From positions 1 to 34,143 of the forward strand of contig CAPEBR010000042.1 in assembly GCA_948602995.1 (NCBI GenBank): DNA of 34,143 nt, given 5' to 3'. Each line of letters starts with the position of its first letter. Position 1 is the first letter of the stretch. Source of the stretch: an uncultured Dorea sp. Lineage in GTDB: Bacteria; Bacillota; Clostridia; Lachnospirales; Lachnospiraceae. Position numbers and translations under genes: made by a program. The notes beneath the pieces were generated by a model. The model worked only from the letters and a program-made list of their open reading frames with translations. It did not search any database and was not told where the DNA came from. Shown in pieces: positions 15,461-23,421 of this stretch.

Positions 15461-16639
15461 ATGAAAGAATTAGAGTTAAAATATGGCTGTAACCCCAACC
15501 AGAAGCCGTCCAGGATCTATATGGCGGACGGAAGCGACCTCCCGATCGAGGTGCTGAACGGAAAGCCGGGTTATATTAATTTTCTGGATGCATTTAACGG
15601 CTGGCAGCTTGTAAGCGAGCTTAAAAGGGCAACCGGGCTTCCGGCGGCAACATCCTTTAAGCATGTGTCACCGGCAGGCGCGGCGGTAGGGCTTCCTCTT
15701 AGTGATACCCTTGCCAGGATCTACTGGGTAGACGATCTGGGCGGGTTATCACCGCTTGCCTGTGCGTACGCGAGAGCTCGGGGCGCGGATCGCATGTCCT
15801 CCTTCGGCGACTTTATCTCTCTTTCCGATGTCTGCGATGCGGACACGGCAAGGCTGATCAAGAGAGAGGTTTCCGACGGTGTGATCGCGCCGGGATATAC
15901 AGAGGAAGCGCTGGAGATTCTGAAGCAGAAGAAAAACGGAAATTATAATGTTATAAAGATCGATCCCGAATATAAGCCAGAGGCATCGGAGCATAAGGAT
16001 GTGTTCGGAATTACCTTTGAGCAGGGCAGAAATGAATTAAAGATCGACGAGGAATTCTTTGCAAATATTGTGACGGACAACAAAGAGCTGACGGAGCAGG
16101 CAAAGATCGATCTTGCGATTTCTATGATCACGTTAAAATATACACAGTCCAATTCCGTATGCTTTGTAAAGGACGGACAGGCGATCGGAATCGGCGCCGG
16201 ACAGCAGTCCAGAATCCACTGTACACGTCTTGCCGGCCAGAAGGCAGACAACTGGTGGCTGAGACAGTCCCCGCAGGTAATGAACCTTCCGTTTGTAGAT
16301 TCTATCCGCCGCGCGGACAGGGATAATGCGATCGACCTGTATATCGGCGAGGATTACATGGATGTACTTGCGGACGGCGCGTGGGAGAAGATTTTCAAAG
16401 AGAAGCCGGAGGTATTTACAAGGGAGGCAAAGAGAGAGTGGCTTGATAAGATGACGGACGTTTCACTCGGCTCCGACGCGTTCTTCCCGTTTGGAGATAA
16501 CATTGAGCGGGCGCACAGGAGCGGCGTGAAATATGTGGCGCAGCCGGGCGGCTCTGTGAGAGATGACAATGTGATCGAGGCATGTAATAAATACGGAATG
16601 GTGATGGCATTTACGGGACTTCGTTTGTTCCATCATTAA
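15461..16639 (+). CDS. purH: AICAR transformylase (stand-alone, ATIC-type)
   Basis: 392 aa, ATG 15461 behind AGGAGGAG. It is the C-terminal, formyl-transferring half of PurH/ATIC only, with no cyclohydrolase (MGS-like) domain. Diagnostic stretches are 'KYGCNPNQKPS', the active-site 'ATSFKHVSPAGAAVG' with the catalytic Lys-His pair, 'YARARGADRMSSFGDFISLS', 'GIGAGQQSRIHCTRLA', 'DAFFPFGDNIERAHRSGVKY' and 'QPGGSVRDD'. It transfers formyl from 10-formyl-THF to AICAR, giving FAICAR for PurO. The 'SFKHVSPAGAAVG' and 'RARGADRMSSFGDF' signatures resemble the ATIC branch more than E. coli PurH. Two hairpins with terminator character follow. Confidence 0.93.
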   Translation: MKELELKYGCNPNQKPSRIYMADGSDLPIEVLNGKPGYINFLDAFNGWQLVSELKRATGLPAATSFKHVSPAGAAVGLPLSDTLARIYWVDDLGGLSPLACAYARARGADRMSSFGDFISLSDVCDADTARLIKREVSDGVIAPGYTEEALEILKQKKNGNYNVIKIDPEYKPEASEHKDVFGITFEQGRNELKIDEEFFANIVTDNKELTEQAKIDLAISMITLKYTQSNSVCFVKDGQAIGIGAGQQSRIHCTRLAGQKADNWWLRQSPQVMNLPFVDSIRRADRDNAIDLYIGEDYMDVLADGAWEKIFKEKPEVFTREAKREWLDKMTDVSLGSDAFFPFGDNIERAHRSGVKYVAQPGGSVRDDNVIEACNKYGMVMAFTGLRLFHH

Positions 16640-16646
16640 AAATATG

Positions 16647-16673
16647 CGGGGATGTCCGATATGGGCATCCCCG
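16647..16673 (+). terminator. Hairpin after the AICAR transformylase gene
   Basis: CGGGGATG and CATCCCCG form a perfect 8-bp stem with an 11-nt loop, 7 bp after the stop codon. The following TTGTGGTTCT is only partly T-rich, so termination may be incomplete. Confidence 0.6.
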
Positions 16674-16703
16674 TTGTGGTTCTAATTCCCGGCAGGAATT
16701 TTG

Positions 16704-16771
16704 CAGAATAGACCGTCCATACTTCCAAACAGGCAAATGACATTGACGCCTGTTTTTTTCTTATATATTCT
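16704..16771 (+). promoter_or_regulatory. M16 peptidase promoter with LytTR-like boxes
   Basis: TTGACG (16743-16748), 17 bp, TATTCT (16766-16771). GAATAGAC lies at 16706-16713 and the degenerate copy AAACAGGC exactly 21 bp later (16727-16734), ending 8 bp before the -35. This is the same geometry as at the operon promoter 19801-19868, and 29 of 45 aligned bases are identical between the two sites by my count. Confidence 0.55.
16727..16759 (+). terminator. Intrinsic terminator before the M16 peptidase gene
   Basis: AAACAGGC and GCCTGTTT form an 8-bp stem with a 13-nt loop and continue into a T run (TTTTTTT to 16759). The hairpin overlaps the proposed M16 promoter (its loop contains TTGAC), so both signals share sequence. 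Confidence 0.75.
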
Positions 16772-16825
16772 TGAGACAACAGATAAAAGAAATGTCGAAA
16801 AACGTTGGATAAAGGAGAAAACGGC

Positions 16826-19747
16826 ATGGACATAAGTCAGACAAGGATCAAAGAAATTATTTCAGATACAGGATTCATATTAGACGATATCAGGGAGCTT
16901 CCGGAGATAAAGACGGCCCTTTATCAGATGCACTATAAAAAGAACGGGGCGAAGCTCGTCTGGCTTAACCGCAGAGAGGAGAATAAAACCTTCGCAATTG
17001 CATTTAAGACTCTTCCTGGTGACGATACTGGCGTATTTCATATATTAGAACATTCTCTTCTCTGCGGTTCGGAAAAATATCCGGTAAGCAAGCCCTTTGT
17101 GGAAATGATCAAGAGCTCGCTCCAGACCTTTATGAATGCGTTTACATTTCCGGATAAGACCATGTATCCGGTGTGCAGCCGGAATGAGCAGGATTTTTTA
17201 AATCTGATGGACGTATATCTGGATGCGGTGTTCCATCCGCTCTGCGTTAAGAAAAAGGAGATTTTCCTTCAGGAGGGATGGCGTTATGAGATGACGGAGC
17301 CGGAAGGAAGCCTTGCCTGCAACGGAGTCGTATACAACGAGATGAAGGGTGTGTTTGCTTCCCCGGATGCGGTGATCGACCGGGAGCTTAACCGCCTGCT
17401 TTTTCCGGACAACTGCTACAGATTCCAGTCCGGCGGCGATCCGGAGCATATTACGGAGCTTACCTATGAGGATTATGTGGCAGGCTATAAGAGATTTTAT
17501 CATCCGTCTAATTCCTGCACGATCCTGGACGGAGATATGGAGATTGATAAGGTGCTTGCAAAGCTTGGAAGTGTCCTGAGCGGGTTTGACAGCCAGGAGG
17601 CAGATTTTGAGATAAAGCTTCAAAAACCGGTGCAGCCGGAGGAGCTTGCCTGCTCTTATGAAATCGGCGGCAATGAAGCTTTGGAAAATAAAGTAATTCT
17701 TGCAGGAGGCTGGGTATACGGACGCTTCGACGAGCAGGAGAAAAACGCGGCATGTTCTGTACTGTCAGACATTCTTTGTTCTTCGAATGAGTCGCCACTT
17801 CGGAAGGCTATTCTTGAAAAAGGACTGGCGGAGAATGTAGAGCTTTCGAAAATGGACGGTATCGAGCAGCCATATTTTGTGCTTGTAGTACGAAATACCT
17901 GTGAGGAGAAAAAGGAAGAAGTCTGGCAGACAATCCGGGATACACTGGAGAAACTTACTGTAAATGGACTGGATCATGAGAGGATTGAAGCAGTTTTAAA
18001 CCGTATGGAATTTAATATCCGGGAGAAGGAATCCGGCATGTACCCGGAAGGAATCGTAAATGCCATGCGGATTTTAGAAAGCAGCCTCTACGGCGGTGAT
18101 CCGGCACAGAACCTGTGTTACGGACATATTTATAAAGGGCTTAGAGATAAGATAGAAGAAGGATATTTTGAAAAGCTCTTAAGGGAGATATTACTCGAAG
18201 GCAGACATTTTGCAAAACTTATCCTGCGTCCGTCCAGAACACTTGGCGAAGAAAAAAGAGCGCGGGAGAATGCAAGGCTTGAACAGATAAAGGGACAGTG
18301 GGGTGCAGAAGAAAGGCAGCAGGTTATCCGGGAATTTGAGCATTTACGGAAGGTTCAGCAGACGCCGGACAGCGAGGAGGAGCTATCCATGCTTCCGGCA
18401 CTTTCCTTATCTGATATTCCGGAGGATATAAAAGAGATTTTGCAGACAGTTACGGAGATAGAAGGGAACAAGGTTCTGATCCAGAAGCTGGATACTGACG
18501 GGATTGTCCATATTTCCTATTATCTGTCGCTGGCGGATCAGACACTGGAGGAGCTTAGTGTGATCTCTTTCTTGCGGATGCTTCTTGGACAGACGGAAAC
18601 AGAGCATTACAGTGCGCTTAAGCTTCAGGAAGAGCTTACGGGAAAGCTTGGACGTTTTCATTCCTACGTGGATGTATATGCGAAGCGTACAGAGACAGAG
18701 GAGTGTGCACCGTATCTGGTTATACAGGTATCTGTGCTTGAAGAAAAGCTTGAGGAAGCCGTCCGGCTGATCGGCGAGATTTTAAATGGTTCGATATTTA
18801 AGGATAAACAATATCTCAGAACACGGATAAGGCAGCTTCGGATTAATATGGAGCAGCACATACTGATGAACGGAAACAGCTATGCATCCATGGCAGTGGC
18901 AGCAGGATTTTCCGCCAGAGGTACAGTAAAGGAAGCATTTCAGGGAATCAGGATGCTCCGCTGGGTTCAGAAAACAGACGATAATTTCGAGGCAGAGGGC
19001 GGCCGCCTGATACAGAAGCTTGAAGAGCTGTGCAGGAAAATATTTGTGCGGAAACGCGCAGTGCTCAGTATTACCGGCGATATCCGGGACGTATGGATAA
19101 CGCAGCTTTTAGGTCTTCTTCCGGACAGAACAGATCAGGCGGGAGAAACGATAAAATATCAGTTTAAAGAAGCCGGGAGAAAAGGTATCATGATTCCGGC
19201 TGAGATTGGATTCGCAGGGAAGGGTGCAAACCTTAATATATGTAAGAAAACATATCATGGTGCCATGAAGGTAGCGGCAAGGATGCTCAGCTACGGGTAT
19301 TTGTGGAATGAGATCCGAGTAAAGGGCGGAGCTTATGGTACAGGACTTACTGTTTCGGGAAACGGTAATGTTATGTTTACATCGTTCCGTGATCCGAATG
19401 CGGCAAACTCACTGAAAAGTTTTGACGGAGCCGGCGCTGCTCTTCGCAGCATGTTAAGAAGCAGTGAATCGCTGGACAGATATATTGTCAGTACGATTGC
19501 TTCTACAGAGCCCCTGTTAAGCGTACGTCAGAAAGGTATTCAGGCTGCAGAGGATTATTTCTGCGGTGTGACAGCCGATGTGCTAAGAAAGGACAGAAGC
19601 GAGATTCTGCATACATCAAAGGAAGAGCTTCTGACAGTCAGTGATGTGCTGGATGAGATCTGCAGGATGGCAGGCGTATGCGTAATAGGCGGAAAAACTT
19701 CTCTGGATGCTGTGGGGGCAGTTCTTACACGGATAGAAAACCTGTAA
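16826..19747 (+). CDS. M16C zinc metallopeptidase (presequence-protease type)
   Basis: 973 aa from ATG 16826, with AAAGGAG upstream (an in-frame TTG at 16805 lies before the ribosome binding site). The inverted zinc motif H72-x-x-E-H76 in 'GVFHILEHSLLCGSEKYP', with the downstream 'VVYNEMKGVFASPD' supplying the third zinc ligand, places it in M16. The length and 'KPFVEMIKSSLQTFMNAFTF' fit the single-chain M16C (PreP-like) group. No signal peptide is seen, so it should be cytoplasmic, degrading peptides of about 10-65 residues inside its chamber. The C-terminal inactive half includes 'RVKGGAYGTGLTVSGNG', where the substrate-binding R/Y typical of the family can be seen. Its promoter resembles that of the following operon, suggesting shared LytTR control and a role in clearing peptides connected with that system (inference). 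Confidence 0.92.
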   Translation: MDISQTRIKEIISDTGFILDDIRELPEIKTALYQMHYKKNGAKLVWLNRREENKTFAIAFKTLPGDDTGVFHILEHSLLCGSEKYPVSKPFVEMIKSSLQTFMNAFTFPDKTMYPVCSRNEQDFLNLMDVYLDAVFHPLCVKKKEIFLQEGWRYEMTEPEGSLACNGVVYNEMKGVFASPDAVIDRELNRLLFPDNCYRFQSGGDPEHITELTYEDYVAGYKRFYHPSNSCTILDGDMEIDKVLAKLGSVLSGFDSQEADFEIKLQKPVQPEELACSYEIGGNEALENKVILAGGWVYGRFDEQEKNAACSVLSDILCSSNESPLRKAILEKGLAENVELSKMDGIEQPYFVLVVRNTCEEKKEEVWQTIRDTLEKLTVNGLDHERIEAVLNRMEFNIREKESGMYPEGIVNAMRILESSLYGGDPAQNLCYGHIYKGLRDKIEEGYFEKLLREILLEGRHFAKLILRPSRTLGEEKRARENARLEQIKGQWGAEERQQVIREFEHLRKVQQTPDSEEELSMLPALSLSDIPEDIKEILQTVTEIEGNKVLIQKLDTDGIVHISYYLSLADQTLEELSVISFLRMLLGQTETEHYSALKLQEELTGKLGRFHSYVDVYAKRTETEECAPYLVIQVSVLEEKLEEAVRLIGEILNGSIFKDKQYLRTRIRQLRINMEQHILMNGNSYASMAVAAGFSARGTVKEAFQGIRMLRWVQKTDDNFEAEGGRLIQKLEELCRKIFVRKRAVLSITGDIRDVWITQLLGLLPDRTDQAGETIKYQFKEAGRKGIMIPAEIGFAGKGANLNICKKTYHGAMKVAARMLSYGYLWNEIRVKGGAYGTGLTVSGNGNVMFTSFRDPNAANSLKSFDGAGAALRSMLRSSESLDRYIVSTIASTEPLLSVRQKGIQAAEDYFCGVTADVLRKDRSEILHTSKEELLTVSDVLDEICRMAGVCVIGGKTSLDAVGAVLTRIENL

Positions 19748-19800
19748 GAAATGCTTAAGCAGAAAATTATAAGAGATATGGGGGTGGTTCATGAAGGATG

Positions 19801-19831
19801 CCGAATAGACATTGATTTCTTCCGAATAGAC
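19801..19831 (+). promoter_or_regulatory. LytTR-type direct-repeat operator of the 10-kb operon
   Basis: CCGAATAGAC at 19801-19810 and again at 19822-19831, identical over 10 bp and 21 bp apart start to start, so on the same DNA face. LytTR-domain regulators (AgrA, VirR type) bind two ~9-bp direct repeats with this spacing just upstream of the -35. A LytTR response regulator is encoded near the end of this operon. Confidence 0.65.
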
Positions 19832-19839
19832 CAAACGCG

Positions 19840-19868
19840 TTGAGGCTCCATCGTATTTTTGTTACGAT
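19840..19868 (+). promoter_or_regulatory. Sigma-A promoter of the 10-kb operon
   Basis: TTGAGG (19840-19845), 17 bp, TACGAT (19863-19868), beginning 8 bp after the second GAATAGAC box. Both hexamers are imperfect, as expected of an activated promoter. The dyad ATCGTA/TACGAT overlaps the -10 box. Confidence 0.6.
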
Positions 19869-19926
19869 TGAAAATAATAAATATAAGTAGAAATAGATTC
19901 TATTTATATCTAAGGAGCGTGAAAGC

Positions 19927-22779
19927 ATGATTAATTTTTTTAAAAACATGAATAATGTTGTGGCGAAAAGAATCCTTATCGGAGTGGTATCTGCAGCAGT
20001 TCTGTGTGCAGGCTTTGGAAGCGGATATCTCATCGCCGAAAAGGGAGGAGTCGATGAATTCTTAGAAGATACGATACTGTCAAAGGATGATAAAAAATCG
20101 GATAAGGATAATAAGAATAAAAACGATAATTCCAAGAAAAAAGATGATAAAACAGATGCCGGATCAGCGGGAAACAAAAAGAATGACGCTGCCGGGGCGG
20201 GAAGCAATACTACTAAGACAAATTATGTGGATAACGGCGGAGCAAATGTAGGCGGTACAAGCGCGAGTGAAAGCTTTAGTATTAAGATGAGCGATATGTG
20301 TACGTTTTCAGATCCATCAGGAATAAGCTTTGACACAAGATATGTACTTTACGGCGGTTCAGACTGTATGCCTGCAAAAAAAGCGGCAAGTATAGGATAT
20401 AATTGCCAAGGAGTTTATGTGATCTTATACGCAAGCGGCGGAAAGGCGGCGGGTCAATACACCTGCTATGTTATGTCCGGTGAGTCAGAGGCCCAGGGGC
20501 TTGCGTCGGCGCTTGCATCAACAAATGACAGCAGTGATTTTAGTTATGGAAACTGGGGCGATGTGGCGTATGAGTATTGCTCTGGAAGCTATGTGCAGAC
20601 ATCTATTGATACGTATTATAAGGCTGGAGCAATAACCGAGGCGACTCCGCAGGCATACCTTGGAATGCAGTTCTACTTTGGAGGGATGAGTGAGTATCAG
20701 CCGTCATCAGGTTCAGGCGGCGGAACAAGTAATCCGGGAGTTTCGAATAATCCGGGTAGTTCAAGCAACCCAAGTAATCCAAGCAACCCGAGTAATCCGA
20801 GTAATCCCAATACACCGAGTAACCCCAATACACCGAGTAATCCCAATACACCGAGTAACCCCAATACACCGAGTAATCCCAATACACCGAGTAACCCCAA
20901 TACTCCGAGTAATCCGAATACACCGTCTGTGCCGGCGAAAACTTCAGCATTAAAAGGCACGAAACCAGCGGAAACCTTTGCGGTTCCAATAGGAAATATT
21001 CAGTTTGTAGATCCTGCAAATCTTGCTTATGACAGTCGATATGTATTGAGGATAGATGACAAGGCTTCTACGTTTAGTTTCTATGCAGACAAAACAGCAA
21101 AAGAATATTATAAAATCATATACAGTAAAAAAGATACTATTGTAGCGGACTATGATATTTTTGTGATGATGGATGAAAAGAGTGCAGGTGAGAAAGCCGA
21201 TAAGTATGAGGTAAATGATGCATGTCAAAGTATACAGAAAGTTGCGAACGTTGTAATTATCAAAATTAATGCAGAGTTTACACAAACGACAGTTGATAAT
21301 ATGACATCTACATTAAAAAGTTTGGGATGGAAAGCACCGTTCCATAAAGCATATATGGAGATGATGTTTGTGACGGGTGAAGCTGGTATAAACGGCGGCA
21401 TGAAAGAATGTACGAAGGAATATTTTGATGGAAATACGCCTGGTATATCATCGGCAGAACTTATTGGAACACTGCAGGCGGGGGCTTATTCTGTTAAAAT
21501 GAGTGACAGTTTTGTGTTTGAAGAGGCTGAAATGTGTCCTCAGACATATAATATACGTTATGTATTATATGACAATGCGAAAGTTGCCGGTATGATGCAG
21601 GCAAAGGAAGTTTACATGGTTGTATACACTGATACAGACGGAAAGGTATTAAAAGATTACGGTTGTTTTGTTATGGAAAATTCAGCAGCTGCGAAATCAA
21701 AGAAGGAAGAGCTTGCAGGCGGAGGGAATTTCTTATACTCAAATTATGTGTATACATTTGAAACAAAAGGTAATGTTGTATATGGATTTTCAACACAATT
21801 GCAAGATAGCATAGAGATGCAAACTAAACCAAGTGAGTATAATCCCGATCCGCTGAAAGAGGCAACAGGAAAAGCCTATCTGGAAAAGATGTATATGCCT
21901 GCCGGTATGACAGAGATTATATCGTTTCCAGAGACTAATACGGTATCAGCAGTATCATTATGTGCATTACCAGAAATCTTTGTGGATGCAGATGTGATTG
22001 AAACAGATAATATTCTGGCACAAGCAGCCCGAAAAGCAGGCATAGAATCTGAAAGGGTACTTTCTGATGCACTGTCAGTGCCTGAGAAATCGGTTTCCGA
22101 AGGACTGATTCCGGCAGATGATGAAAGTACAGATGCTTCATCTGAGGAAAACCTTCCTGAAGAAGGATTTGATCCATCCGAGGCCGGTAATGTAACGGAA
22201 TCAGGGTCAGAACCGGAAAAAGCTCCGAGTGAGGAGGGATTTGATCCATCAGAAGCAGGTAATACTGGTACAGAAGTTGATGAGACTGTTGCAGAGCCTG
22301 AGACGCCTGAAGAATTCGACCCGTCTGAGGCAGGAAGTGTCAATACAGGAGGAGATTCTGAATCAGGAAGTATAGCAGAGCCGGGCGCGGTGCCGGGAGA
22401 ATCCCAGAATACAAAAGATATTCAGATAACGGAAAATTATATCTATGCAGATCCGGAAGGCATAGAGTATGACGAGCGTTTTGTATTCTATGGGGATGCA
22501 AAGAGTGAGCTTGCTTTAACTATTTCCGGTGAAAGGAATGAAGCAGTTTCAGGTGTATTTGTAATTTTTTATGTAAAAGACGGAAAGGTCTTGACAGAAT
22601 ATCGTTGTTTTGTTATGAATGGCAGTGTAGTATGTGAAGAGACAAAACAGGAAGAGCTGGAAGCTCTGATAAACAGCCTGCCGGAGATGGAGAAAGCCTA
22701 CGAGGCAGCTCCTGCCGGATATAAGGAGTTTATTAAGGATATGTATAAGCTTGAGGAAATGAAAGAAGGAGAAAGGTAA
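19927..22779 (+). CDS. Membrane-anchored protein with four copies of an unrecognised domain
   Basis: 950 aa, ATG 19927 with AAGGAG upstream. A single hydrophobic segment (residues ~16-37, 'IGVVSAAVLCAGFGSGYLI') acts as signal-anchor; a Lys/Asp/Asn-rich linker follows. Four divergent copies of one domain lie at about residues 115-258, 349-497, 520-663 and 832-947. Shared marks are an opening 'F-x-[IV]-x-[MI]-S-D' type strand, 'FxDPxxxxxDxRYVLY', 'VYxxxYxxDGKxxxxYxCFVM' and a late 'A-Y-x-E-x-M' helix. Copies 1 and 2 are joined by a repeated Asn-Pro-Asn-Thr-Pro-Ser linker; copies 3 and 4 by an acidic linker with three 'FDPSEAG' blocks. I know no name for this domain. Most of the chain should lie outside the cell. 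It heads the operon with the lipoprotein, ABC exporters, chaperone and thioredoxin. Copy 1 contains several cysteines. Confidence 0.9.
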   Translation: MINFFKNMNNVVAKRILIGVVSAAVLCAGFGSGYLIAEKGGVDEFLEDTILSKDDKKSDKDNKNKNDNSKKKDDKTDAGSAGNKKNDAAGAGSNTTKTNYVDNGGANVGGTSASESFSIKMSDMCTFSDPSGISFDTRYVLYGGSDCMPAKKAASIGYNCQGVYVILYASGGKAAGQYTCYVMSGESEAQGLASALASTNDSSDFSYGNWGDVAYEYCSGSYVQTSIDTYYKAGAITEATPQAYLGMQFYFGGMSEYQPSSGSGGGTSNPGVSNNPGSSSNPSNPSNPSNPSNPNTPSNPNTPSNPNTPSNPNTPSNPNTPSNPNTPSNPNTPSVPAKTSALKGTKPAETFAVPIGNIQFVDPANLAYDSRYVLRIDDKASTFSFYADKTAKEYYKIIYSKKDTIVADYDIFVMMDEKSAGEKADKYEVNDACQSIQKVANVVIIKINAEFTQTTVDNMTSTLKSLGWKAPFHKAYMEMMFVTGEAGINGGMKECTKEYFDGNTPGISSAELIGTLQAGAYSVKMSDSFVFEEAEMCPQTYNIRYVLYDNAKVAGMMQAKEVYMVVYTDTDGKVLKDYGCFVMENSAAAKSKKEELAGGGNFLYSNYVYTFETKGNVVYGFSTQLQDSIEMQTKPSEYNPDPLKEATGKAYLEKMYMPAGMTEIISFPETNTVSAVSLCALPEIFVDADVIETDNILAQAARKAGIESERVLSDALSVPEKSVSEGLIPADDESTDASSEENLPEEGFDPSEAGNVTESGSEPEKAPSEEGFDPSEAGNTGTEVDETVAEPETPEEFDPSEAGSVNTGGDSESGSIAEPGAVPGESQNTKDIQITENYIYADPEGIEYDERFVFYGDAKSELALTISGERNEAVSGVFVIFYVKDGKVLTEYRCFVMNGSVVCEETKQEELEALINSLPEMEKAYEAAPAGYKEFIKDMYKLEEMKEGER
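20803..20928 (+). repeat. Seven 18-bp repeats (Asn-Pro-Asn-Thr-Pro-Ser) with 36-bp higher-order period
   Basis: Units of AAYCCCAATACACCGAGT run from 20803 in seven copies, preceded by shorter 9-bp AAYCCRAGY units. The third base of the first codon alternates AAT/AAC through units 1-7, so the array grew by duplicating a 36-bp dimer. The last two units carry point changes. Confidence 0.9.
22168..22338 (+). repeat. Three FDPSEAG-containing protein repeats in the acidic linker
   Basis: The heptad FDPSEAG is encoded starting at 22168, 22240 and 22315, a spacing of 72 and 75 bp (24-25 residues). Between the copies lie Glu/Gly/Thr/Ser-rich stretches. The nucleotide sequences have diverged more than the 18-bp array, so these are older duplications. 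Confidence 0.8.
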
Positions 22780-22780
22780 G

Positions 22781-23344
22781 ATGAAAAACAGACTGATTTC
22801 TATTATAATGTGTATGATGCTTGGGGCGCTTTTGCTTGGCTGTTCCGGGGGAAATGACAGCAGCTCAGAGAAGGCAGACAGTGGAGAGGAACAGGAGAGC
22901 AGCGAAGAGCAGACGATTGATAAGGATTTCAGTATCCAGATGACCGACAGCTATACATTTTCAGATCCGGAGGATTTAGAGTTTAATCAGCGTTTCGTTC
23001 TGGTAGGAGATGAGAGCTGCAAGCTTTTATCAGATATGTCTAATATGGGATATACGGCATCAAAAATATATCTTATTTTGTATGCTCAGGATGGAGCTGC
23101 AGTAGGTGAATATCAGTATTTTGTAACCCCTGATGAGGTAAGTGCAGCAGAGCTGGCAGATTTTTATACATCGCAGGGGCAGCAGATTACACAGGCAGAA
23201 AATGTAATCTATGCTTATTCCGAGGCAGATAAAATACAGGCGACAATCGTTACATTTGCATCAATGGATACAATTTCTGATGAGACACCGGAAGCATATA
23301 TTGAAATGATGAAGAGCTTCAACGGTTTGGTTGAATACGAGTAA
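22781..23344 (+). CDS. Lipoprotein with one copy of the same domain
   Basis: 187 aa; ATG 22781 lies one base after the stop of the 950-aa gene, with GAAAGG upstream. The signal peptide ends in the lipobox 'ALLLGC' (C21), so the mature protein should be lipid-anchored outside the membrane, followed by a Ser/Glu-rich spacer. Residues ~48-187 form a single copy of the domain found four times in the neighbour: 'FSIQMTDSYTFSDPEDLEFN', 'QRFVLVGDESCKLL', 'KIYLILYAQDGAAVGEYQYF' and 'TPEAYIEMMKSFNGLVEYE'. The clear conservation between the single-copy lipoprotein and the four-copy protein shows this is one domain family. Function unknown; substrate capture for the ABC exporter or extracellular folding is possible. 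Confidence 0.88.
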   Translation: MKNRLISIIMCMMLGALLLGCSGGNDSSSEKADSGEEQESSEEQTIDKDFSIQMTDSYTFSDPEDLEFNQRFVLVGDESCKLLSDMSNMGYTASKIYLILYAQDGAAVGEYQYFVTPDEVSAAELADFYTSQGQQITQAENVIYAYSEADKIQATIVTFASMDTISDETPEAYIEMMKSFNGLVEYE

Positions 23345-23358
23345 AATAAGGAAAGAAC

Positions 23359-23394
23359 CGGGGAGGGAGTAAAACTCATTTTACTTCGTCCCCG
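23359..23394 (+). terminator. Hairpin between the lipoprotein and ABC genes
   Basis: CGGGGA and TCCCCG, with an inner stem AGTAAAA/TTTTACT, form a 13-bp stem interrupted by a GGG/TCG internal loop. Only ATTTACTAG follows, so it is more likely a partial terminator or an mRNA-stabilising or processing hairpin that sets different levels for surface proteins and transporter. Confidence 0.5.
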
Positions 23395-23421
23395 ATTTAC
23401 TAGCCGAAAGGAGATAAAATT

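Noticed and set aside
20764..20928. Short regular repeats resembling a CRISPR array
   Set aside because: Units are 9 or 18 bp without spacers and encode an in-frame protein linker.
20603..21019. Long reverse-strand and other-frame ORFs rich in Leu-Gly or Tyr-Trp-Asp across the repeat array
   Set aside because: They are repeats read in the wrong frames of the NPNTPS array, with no start signals.
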